A stretch of DNA of 64,000 nucleotides from Chamaea fasciata (taxonomy: Eukaryota > Chordata > Aves > Passeriformes > Sylviidae), in contig JARCOQ010000084.1 of the NCBI GenBank assembly GCA_029207755.1, forward strand, positions 307,168 to 371,167, in the 5' to 3' direction. The position numbers and the translations under genes were made by a program. The notes under the pieces were generated by a model. The model was not told the origin of the DNA and did not search any database. It saw only the letters and a list, made by a program, of their open reading frames with translations. Below are positions 51,338-61,537 of the stretch, in pieces. Within the stretch, counting starts at the first letter, position 1; every line of letters begins with the position of its first letter.

Positions 51338-54300
51338 AGGGCACCCCCAGGGACACCTAGGGGACAGCCAGGGCACCCCAGGGACACCCAGGGCACCCCC
51401 AGAGACACCGAGGGCACAGCCAGGGAACCCTAGGGACAGCCAGGGCACCCCAGGGACACCTAAGGGACAGGCAGGGCACCCCCAGGGACACCTAGGGGAC
51501 AGGCAGGGCACCCCAAGGGACACTGACGGGACAGCCAGGGCACCCCCAGAGACCCCTAGGGGACAGCCAGGGACCTCCTAGGGACACTCTGGGCACCCCA
51601 AGGGACACCTAGGGGACAGCCAGGGCACCCCAGGGACACCCAGGGCACCCCCAGGGACACCTAGGGGACAGCCAGGGAACCCCAGGGACACCCTGTGCAC
51701 CCCCAGGGACACCCAGGGCACCCCCAGGGACACCTAGGGGACAGCCAGGGCCCCCCCAGGGAAACCTAGGGGACAGCCAGGGAACCCCAGGGACACCCTG
51801 TGCACGCCCAGGGACACCCAGGGCACACCCAGGGACACCTAGGGGACAGCCAGGGCACCCTAGGGACAGCCAGGGCACCCCCAGGGACACCCAGGGCACC
51901 CCCAGGGATACCTAGGGGACAGCCAGGGCACCTCGAGGGACAGGGAGGGCACCCCCAGGGACACTGACGGGACAGCCAGGGCACCCCCAGAGACCCCTAG
52001 GGGACAGCCAGGGACCTCCTAGGGACACTCTGGGCACCCCAAGGGACACCTTGGGGTCAGCCAGGGCACCCCAGGGACAGCGAGGGCACCCCCAGGGACA
52101 CCTAGGCGACCTCCAGGGACATCTAGGGGACAGCCAGGGCACCCCAGGGACAGCCAGGGCACCCCCAGGGACACCTAGGGGACAGCCAGGGCCCCCCCAG
52201 GGACACCTAGGGGACAGCCAGGGGACCCCAGGGACACCCAGGGCACCCCCAGGGACACCTAGGGGACAGCCAGGGCATCCCGAGGGACAGGGAGGGCACC
52301 CACAGGGACACCTAGGAGACAGCCAGGGTACGCCAGGGACACCCAGGGCACCCCAGGCACACCTAGAGGACAGCCAGGGCACCACAGGGACACCTACGGC
52401 ACAGCCAGGGCACCCTAGGGACAGCCAGGGCACCCTCAGGGACACCAAGGGCACAGCCAGGCCACCCCAAGGACAGCCAGGGCAGCCCAGGGACACCTAC
52501 AGGACAGCCAGGGCACCCCAGGGCAGCCCAGGGACACCCAGGGTACACCGGGTACACGTAGGGGACCTCCCGGGCACCCCAGGGACAGCCAGGGCACCCC
52601 AGGGACACCCAGGGCCCCCCCAGGGACACCTACGGGACAGCCAGGGAACGCCAGGGAGACGTAGGGGACAGCCAGGGCACCCTAGGGACAAGCAAGGCAC
52701 CCCCAGGGACACCTAGGCGACCTCCAGACACATCTAGGAGACAGCCAGGGCACCCCAGGGACACCCAGGGCACCCCCAGGGACACCTAGGGGACAGCCAG
52801 GGGACCCCAGGGACACCCAGGGCACCCCCAGGGACACGTAGGGGACAGCCAGGGCATCCCGTGGGACAGGGAGGGCACCCACAGGGACACCTACGGCACA
52901 GCCAGGGCACCCTATGGACAGCCAGGGCACCCTCAGGGACACCAAGGGCACAGCCAGGCCACCCCAAGGACAGCCAGGGCAGCCCAGGGACACCTACGGG
53001 ACAGCCAAGGCACCCCAGGGCTGCCCAGGAACACCCAGGGTACCCCAGGGACACGTAGGGGACCTCCCGGGCACCCCAGGGACAGCCAGCGCACCCCAGG
53101 GACACCCAGGGCCCCCCCAGGGACACCTATGGGACAGCCAGGGAACGCCAGGGACACGTAGGGGACAGCCAGGGCACCCTAGGGATAGGCAGGGCACCCC
53201 CAGGGACACCTAGGGGACAGCCAGGGCCCCCCCAGGGACACCTAGGGGACAGCCAGGGCACCCCAGGGACACCCAGGGCACCCCCAGGGACACCGAGGGT
53301 TCAGCCAGGGCACCCTAGGGACAGCCAGGGCACCCCAGGGACACCTAAGGGACAGGCAGGGCACCCCCAGGGACACCTAGGGGACAGGCAGGGCACCCCC
53401 AGGGACACTGACGGGACAGCCAGGGCAACCCCAGAGACCCCTAGAGGACAGCCAGGGACCTCCTAGGGACACTCTGGGCACCCCAAGGGACACCTTGGGG
53501 TCAGCCAGGGCACCCCAGGGACACCCAGGGCACACCCAGGGACACGGAGGGGACACCCAGGGCACCCCCAGGGACACCCTGTGCACCCCCAGGGACACCC
53601 AGGGCACGCCCAGGGACACCTAGGGGACAGCCAGGGCCCCCCCAGGGACACCTAGGGGACAGCCAGGGCACCCCAGGGACACCCAGGGCACACCCAGGGA
53701 CACCGAAGGGACAGCCAGGGCACCCTAGGGAAAGCCATGGCACCCTAGGGACAGCCAGGGCACCCCAGGGACACCCAGGGCACCCCCAGAGACACCGAGG
53801 GCACAGCCAGGGCACCCTAGGGACAGCCAGGGCACTCCAGGGACACCTAAGGGACACACAGGGCACACCCAGGGACACCTAGGGGACAGGCAGGGCACTC
53901 AAAGGGACACTGACGGGACAGCCAGGGCACCCCCAGAGACCCCTAGGGGACAGCCAGGGACCTCCTAGGGACACTCTGGGCACCCCAAGGGACACCTTGG
54001 GGTCAGCCAGGGCACCCCAGGGACACCCAGGGCACCCCCAGGGACACCTAGGGGACAGCCAGGGAACCCCAGGGACACCCTGTGCACCCCCAGGGACAGC
54101 CAGGGCACCCCCAGGGACACCTAGGGGACAGCCAGGGCCCCCCCAGGGAAACCTAGGGGACAGCCAGGGAACCCCAGGGACACCCTGTGCACGCCCAGGG
54201 ACACCCAGGGCACACCCAGGGACACCTAGGGGACAGCCAGGGCACCCTAGGGACAGCCAGGGCACCCCCAGGGACACCCAGGGCACCCCCAGGGACACCT

Positions 54301-57300
54301 AGGGGACAGCCAGGGCACCTCGAGAAACAGGGAGGGCACCCCCAGGGACACCTACAGGACAGCCAGGGCCCACCCAGGGACATCCAGGGCACCCCCAGGG
54401 ACACCTAGGGGACAGCCAGGGCATCCCCAGGGACACCCTGGGCACCCCCAGGGACACCTAGGGGACAGCCAGGGCACCCCAGGCACACCCAGGGAACCCC
54501 CAGGGACACCTAGGGGACAGCCAGGGAACCCCAGGGACACCTAGGGGACAGCCTGGGCACTCCCAGGGACACCTAGGGGACAGCCAGGGCACCCCGAGGG
54601 ACACCAGGGCACCCCCAGGGACACCTAGGGGACAGGCAGGGCACCCCCAGGGACACCTAGGGGACTGCCAGGGCACCCTAGGGACACCCAGGGCACCCCC
54701 AGGGACACCTAGGAGACAGCCAGGGAACCCCAGGGACACCCTGGGCACCCCCAGGGACACCTAATGCACCCCCAGGGACACCTAGGGGACAGCCAGGGCC
54801 CCCCCAGGGACACCTAGGGGACAGCCAGGGAACCCCAGGGACACCCTGTGCACCCCTAGGGACACCCAGGGCACCCCCAGGGACACCTAGGGGACAGCCA
54901 GGGCCCCCCCAGGGACACCTAGGGGACAGCCAGGGAACCTCAGGGACACCCTGTGCACCCCCAGGGAAAACCAGGGACCACCCGGGGACAACTAGGGGAC
55001 AGCCCGGGCACCCTAGGGACAGCCAGGGCACAGAAAGGGCACCCTAGGGACAGCCAGGGCACCCCCAAGGACACCTAGGGGACACGCAGGGTACCCCCAG
55101 GGACAACGAGGGGACAGCCAGGGCACCCCCAGGGACAGCCAAGGCACCCCAGGGACACCTAGGGCACAGCCAGGGCACCCTAGGGACAGCCAGGGCACCC
55201 CCAGGGACACCTAAGGGACACGCAGGGCACCCCCAGGGACACCTAGGGGACAGCCAGGGCACCCCCAGGGACACCCAGGGCACCCCCACGGACATCCAGG
55301 GGACAGCCAGGGCACCCCAGGGACATTTAGGGGACAGCCAGGGCACCCCCAGGGACACCCAGGGCACCCCCAGAGACACCTAGGGGACAGCCAGGGCACC
55401 TCGAGGGACAGGGAGGGCACCCCCAGGGACACCTACAGGACAGCCAGGGCCCCCCCAGGGACATCCAGGGCACCCCAAGGGACACCTAGGGGACAGCCAG
55501 GGCGTCCCCAGGGACACCCTGGGCACCCCCAGGGACACCCAGGGCACCCCCAGGGACACCTAGGGGACAGCCAGGGCCCCCCCAGGGAAACCTAGGGGAC
55601 AGCCAGGGAACCCCAGGGACACCCTGTGCACGCCCAGGGACACCCAGGGCACGCCCAGGGACACCTAGGGGACAGCCAGGGCACCCTAGGGACAGCCAGG
55701 GCACCCCCAGGGACACCCAGGGCACCCCCAGGGACACCTAGGGGATAGCCAGGGAACCCCAGGGACACCTAGGGGACAGCCAGGGCACCCCCAGGGACAC
55801 CTAGGGGACAGCCAGGGCATTCCGAGGGACGCCAGGGCACCCCCAGGGACACCTAGGGGACAGGCGGGGCACCCCCAGGGACACCTAGGGGACTGCCAGG
55901 GCACCCTAGGGACAGCCAGGGCACCCCCAGGGACACCTAGGGGACAGCCAGGGAACCCCAGGGACACCCTGGGCACCCCCAGGGACACCTAATGCACCCC
56001 CAGGGACACCTAGGGGACAGCCAGGGCACCTCGAGGGACAGGGAGGGCACCCCCAGGGACACCTACAGGACAGCCAGGGCCCCCCCAGGGACATCCAGGG
56101 CACCCCAAGGGACACCTAAAGGACAGCCAGGGCATCCCCAGGGACACCCTGGGCACCCCCAGGGACACCTAGGGGACAGCCAGGGAACCCCAGGGACACC
56201 CTGTGCACCCCCAGGGACACCTAGGGGACAGGCAGGGCACCCCAAGGGACACTGACGGGACAGCCAGGGCACCCCCAGAGACCCCTAGGGGACAGCCAGG
56301 GACCTCCTAGGGACACTCTGGGCACCCCAAGGGACACCTTGGGGTCAGCCAGGGCACCCCAGGGACACCCAAGGCACCCCCAGGGACACCTAGGGGACAG
56401 CCAGGGAACCCCAGGGACACCCTGTGCACCCCCAGGCACACCCAGGGCACCCCCAGGGACACCTAGGGGACAGCCAGGGACCCCCCAGGGAAACCTAGGG
56501 GACAGCCAGGGAACCCCAGGGACACCCTGTGCACGCCCAGGGACACCCAGGGCACACCCAGGGACACCTAGGGGACAGCAAGGGCACCCTAGGGACAGCC
56601 AGGGCACCCCCAGGGACACCCAGGGCACCCCCAGGGACACCTAGGGGACAGCCAGGGCACCTCGAGGGACAGGGAGGGCACCCCCAGGGACACCTACAGG
56701 ACAGCCAGGGCCCCCCCAGGGGCACCCTGGGCACCCCCAGGGACACCTAGGGGACAGCCAGGGCACCCCAGGCACACCCAGGGCACCCCCAGGGACACCT
56801 AGGGGACAGCCAGGGAACCCCAGGGACACCTAGGGGACAGCCAGGGCACCCCCAGGGACACCTAGGGGACAGCCAGGGCACCCCGAGGGACACCAGGGCA
56901 CCCCCAGGGACACCTAGGGGACAGGCAGGGCACCCCCAGGGACACCTAGGGGACTGCCAGGGCACCCTAGGGACAGCCAGGGCACCCCCAGGGACACCTA
57001 GGGGACAGCCAGGGAACCCCAGGGACACCCTGGGCACCCCCAGGGACACCTAATGCACCCCCAGGGACACCTAGGGGACGGCCAGGGCCCCCCCAGGGAC
57101 ACCTAGGGGACACCCAGGGAACCCCAGGGACACCCTGTGCACCCCTAGGGACACCCAGGGCACCCCCAGGGACACCTAGGGGACTGCCAGGGCCCCCCCA
57201 GGGACACCTAGGGGACAGCCAGGGAACCTCAGGGACACCCTGTGCACCCCCAGGGAAAACCAGGGCACACCCGGGGACACCTAGGGGACAGCCCGGGCAC

Positions 57301-58275
57301 CATAGGGACAGCCAGGGCACAGAAAGGGCACCCTAGGGACAGCCAGGGCACCCCCAAGGACACCTAGGGGACACGCAGGGTACCCCCAGGGACACCTAAG
57401 GGCCAGGCAGGGCACCCCCAGGGACACCTAGGGGACAGCCTGGGCACCCCCAGGGACACCCAGGGCCCCCCCAGGGACACCTACGGGACAGCCAGGGAAC
57501 GCCAAGGACACGTAGGGGACAGCCAGGGCACCCTAGGGACAGGCAGGGCACCCCCAGGGACACCTAGGGGACAGCCAGGGCACCCCCAGGGAAACCGAGG
57601 GGACAGCCTGGGCACCCTAGGGACAGCCATGGCACCCTAGGGACAGCCAGGGCACCCCAGGGACACCCAGGGCACCCCCAGAGACACCGAGGGCACAGCC
57701 AGGGCACCCTAGGGACAGCCAGGGCACCCCAGGGACACCTAAGGGACAGGCAGGGCACCCCCAGGGACACTGATGGGACAGCCAGGGCACCCCCAGAGAC
57801 CCCTAGGGGACAGCCAGGGACCTCCTAGGGACACTCTGGGCACCCCAAGCGACACCTTGGGGTCAGCCAGGGCACCCCAGGGACACCCAGGGCACCCCCA
57901 GGGACACGGAGGGGACACCCAGGGCACCCCAGGGACACCTAGGGGACAGCCAGGGAACCCCAGGGACACCCTGTGCACGCCCAGGGACACCCACGGCACA
58001 CCCAGGGACACCTAGGGGACAGCCAGGGCACCCTAGGGACAGCCAGGGCACCCCCAGGGACACCGAGGGCACAGCCAGGGCACCCCAGGGACAGCGAGGG
58101 CACCCCCAGGGACACGCAGGGCACCCCCAGGGACACCTAGAGGACAGCCAGGGCCCCCCCAGGGACATCCAGGGCACCCCCAGGGACACCTAGGGGACAG
58201 CCAGGGCATCCCCAGGGACACCCTGGGCACGCCCAGGGACACCTAGGGGACAGCCAGGGCACCCCAGGCACACCC
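51338..58275. repeat. 6,938-bp tandem duplication, copy 2
   Basis: Direct copy of 44,400-51,337, abutting it. Its right end is marked by a base difference at 58,269 (C, against G at 51,331 at the end of copy 1) and complete loss of register by about 58,320. No non-repeat sequence occurs at the junction, which is typical of exchange between homologous repeat units. Confidence 0.94.
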
Positions 58276-61017
58276 AGGGCACCCCCAGGGACACCTAGGG
58301 GACAGCCAGGGCACCCCCAGGGACACCGAGGGCACAGCAAGGGCACCCTAGGGACAGCCAGGGCACCCCCAGGGATACCTAGGAGACAGGCAGGGCACCC
58401 CCAGGGACACCTAGGGGACAGCCAGGGCACCCCCAGGGACACCTAGGGGACAGCCAGGGCACTCCAGGGACTGCTAGGGCACCCCCAGGGACGCCTAGGG
58501 CACAGCCAGGACACGCTAGGGACAGCCAGGGCACCCCCAGGGACACCAAGGGCACAGCCAGGGCATCCCCAGGGACACCCAGGTCACCACCAGGGACACC
58601 TAGAGGACAGCCAGGGCACCCCCAGGGACACCTAGGGGACAGGCAGGGCACCCCTAGGGACACCTAGGGGACAGCCAGGGCCCCCCCAGGGACACCTAGG
58701 GGACAGCCAGGGCATCCCCAGGGACACCCAGGGCACCCCCGGGGACACCTAGAGGACAGCCAGGGAACCCTCAGGGACACCTAGGGGACAACCTGGGCAC
58801 CCCCAAGGACACCCAGGGCACCCCCACGGACACCAAGGGGACAGCAAGGGCACCCCCAAGGACACCTAGGGGACACGCAGGGTACCCCCAGGGACAATGA
58901 GGGGACAGCCATGGCACCCCCAGGGACAGCCAGGGCACCCCAGGGACACCTAGGGCACAGCCAGGGCACCCTAGGGACAGCCAGGGCACCACCAGGGACA
59001 CCTAGGGGACAGGCAGGGCACCCCTAGGGACACCTAGGGGACAGCCAGGGCACCCCCAGGGACACCTAGGGGACAGCCAGGGCACCCCCAGGGACACCTA
59101 GGGGACTGCCAAAGCACCCTAGGGACAGCCAGGGCACCCCCAGGGACACCTAGGGGACAGCCAGGGAACCCCAGGGACACCCTGGGCACCCCCAGGGACA
59201 CCTAATGCACCCCCAGGGACACCTAGGGGACAGCCAGGGCCCCCCCAGGGACACCTAGGGGACAGCCAGGGAACCACAGGGACACCCTGTGCACCCCCAG
59301 GGACACCCAGGGCACGCCCAGGGACACCTAGGGGACAGCCAGGGCCCCCCCAGGGACACTTAGGGGACAGCCAGGGAACCTCAAGGACACCCTGTGCACC
59401 CCCAGGGACAACCAGGGCACACCCGGGGACACCTAGGGAACAGCCCGGGCACCCTAGGGACAGCCAGGGCACAGAAAGGGCACCCTAGGGACAGCCAGGG
59501 CACCCCCAAGGACACCTAGGGGACACGCAGGGTACCCCCAGGGACAACGAGGGGACAGCCAGGGCACCCCCAGGGACAGCCAAGGCACACAAGGGACACC
59601 TAGGGCACAGCCAGGGCACCCTAGGGACAGCCAGGGCACCCCCAGGGACACCTAAGGGACAGGCAGGGAACCCCCAGGGACACCTAGGGGACAGCCAGGG
59701 CACCCCCAGGGACACCCTGTGCACGCCCAGGGACACCCAGGGCACACCCAGGGACACCTAGGGGACAGGCAGGGCACCCTAGGGACAGGCAGGGCACCCC
59801 CAGGGACACCCAGGGCACCCCCAGGAACACCTAGGGGACAGCCAGGGCACCCCCAGGGACACCAAGGGGACCCCCAGGGACACCTAGGGGACAGCCAGGG
59901 CACCCCCAGGAACACCTAGGGGACAGCCAGGGCACCCCCAGGGACACCAAGGGGACAGCCAGGGCACTCCAGGGACAGCCAGGGAACCCCCAGGGACACC
60001 TAGGGGACAGCCAGGGCACCCCCAGGGACACCAAGGGGACAGCCAGGGCACTCCAGGGACAGCCAGGGCACCCCCAGGGACACCTAGGGGACAGCCAGGG
60101 CACCCCCAGGGACACCAAGGGGACCCCCAGGGACACCTAGGGGACAGCCAGGGCAGCCCAGGGACACCCAGGGCACCCCCATGGACACCTAGGGGACAGC
60201 CAGGGCACCCCCAGGGACACCAAGGGGACCCCGAGGGACACCTAGGGGACAGCCAGGGCACCCCCAGGAACACCTAGGTGACAGCCAGGGCACCCCCAGG
60301 GACACCAAGGGGACAGCCAGGGCACTCCAGGGACAGCCAGGGCACCCCCAGGGACACCTAGGGGACAGCCAGGGCACCCCCAGGGACACCAAGGGGACCC
60401 CCAGGGACACCTAGGGGACAGCCAGGGCAGCCCAGGGACACCCAGGGCACCCCCATGGACACCTAGGGGACAGCCAGGGCCCCCCAGGGACACCAAGGGG
60501 ACCCCCAGGGACACCTAGGGGACAGCCAGGGCACCCCCAGGAACACCTAGGGGACAGCCAGGGACCTCCTAGGGACACTCTGGGCACCCCAAGGGACACC
60601 TTGGGGTCAGCCAGGGCACCCCAGGGACACCCAGGGCACCCCCAGGGACACGGAGGGGACAGCCAGGGCACCCCCAGGGACACCTAGGGCAAGGCAGAAC
60701 ACCCCCAGGGACACCTAGGGGACAGCTAGGGCACCCCCAGGGACACTGATGAGACAGTCAGGGCACCCCAGGGACACCTAGGGGACAGGCAGGGCACCTC
60801 CAGGGACAGCCAGGGTACCCCCAGGGCACCCCAGGGACTTCCAGGGCACCCCCAGGGACACCTAGGGACAGTCAGGGCACCCCAGGGACACCTAGGGGAC
60901 AGCCAGGGCACCCTAGGGACAGCCAGGGCACCCCGAGGGACACCTCAGTGACAGCCAGGGCACCCCAGGGACATCGAGGGACAGCCAGGAACCCCCTGGG
61001 ACAGCCAGCTCACCCCC
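58276..61017. repeat. Minisatellite and left flank of island 2, with ~274-bp local repeat
   Basis: Ordinary array, then at about 59,815-60,550 a more regular tract. There, CCCAGGAACACCTAGGGG, ACCAAGGGGACCCCC and GGCAGCCCAGGGACACC alternate, and the last of these recurs at 60,151 and 60,425, an exact spacing of 274 bp. CACTCCAGGGACAGCC words at 60,049 and 60,323 keep the same 274-bp spacing. From about 60,563 the tract matches the region preceding island 1 (marker core, then CTAGGGCAAGGCAGAACAC at 60,686), so the duplicated flank is at least ~450 bp long. Confidence 0.85.
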
Positions 61018-61217
61018 ACGGCCGCCTCCACCTCCAGGAGCTATCAAAACCTTCCTCAGGTTCTTTGATGCCTCAAATGGGCCGCCCAAACCTCCCGAAT
61101 ACCCCCCAAAGCACCCAAAGCAGCCCCAGGACTCCCCCCAGACCCCCCACAACCCAAAAACCCCCTCCACGACAACTCAGGACCCCCAGGATCCCCCCAA
61201 ATCCGCGCCCCCCTCAC

Positions 61218-61287
61218 CCTGAGGTCCCGTTTGAGCCGCTCCACGTTGCGGACAGGCACCAGCTCATCAAGCCCCAAGCACCAACAC
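61218..61287 (-). CDS. Candidate 70-nt internal exon, unidentified protein (copy 2)
   Basis: Second copy of the candidate exon at 14,451-14,520, with the same acceptor (CCCGCAG) and donor (GTGAGG) and the same open frame. The only change inside the 70 nt is at 61,238, which gives arginine where copy 1 has glycine (NVERLKRDLR). The arginine version looks more like an ordinary charged helix, so copy 2 may be closer to the ancestral exon. That is inference from one residue. The start and end phases allow splicing only to an exon that supplies two bases upstream and begins in phase 0 downstream; I could not find such partners with confidence. Confidence 0.35.
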
Positions 61288-61356
61288 CTGCGGGACTGGG
61301 ATGGACTGAGAGCACTGGGAGGGTGACCAGAGAAACCTGGGATGGACGAAGAGTGG

Positions 61357-61381
61357 ACTGGGATGAACTGGGATGAACTGG
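61357..61381. repeat. Short ACTGGGATGA tandem word in island 2
   Basis: Two and a half copies of ACTGGGATGA, identical to those at 14,590-14,614 in island 1. It has been kept without change in length, although such short arrays often vary. Confidence 0.6.
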
Positions 61382-61537
61382 CAGGCGTGTGGGGGTCCAT
61401 GGTGGCCACTCGGTGCCTTACTGGTCTATACTGGGATGGGCCGGATGGCCCCAGGGGAGGGGGTGAGGCCACACTGGTCCAGACTGGGAGGGGAGTCACC
61501 ATGGCGCCGGAGGCGGAGCCGAGGATACGAGCGAGGC

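Larger units (their letters stand above)
14771..61017. repeat. GC-rich minisatellite array, central block (~46 kb)
   Basis: Uninterrupted array of the same ~32-bp unit between the two islands. No unique DNA longer than a few degenerate words is present. It is built from several generations of direct duplications, listed as separate entries. All visible duplications are direct; I saw no inverted copy of a module. The unit keeps the same strand throughout: the T-poor strand is always the plus strand. Confidence 0.97.
61018..61537. other. Non-repeat island 2 (copy of island 1)
   Basis: 520-bp copy of 14,250-14,770, same orientation. Differences I count against island 1 are: C to T in AAACCTTCC, loss of one C in GCAGCCCCAGG, T to C in CAGACCCCCC, T to C in GGATCCCCCC, C to G at 61,238, C to T in GTCTATACTGG, T to C in GGGCCGG, A to C in CACACTGG and T to C in GGAGCCGAGG. 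The array resumes directly after GCGAGGC. The changes are spread evenly, without an excess at codon third positions, but the sample is too small to judge selection. Confidence 0.85.
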
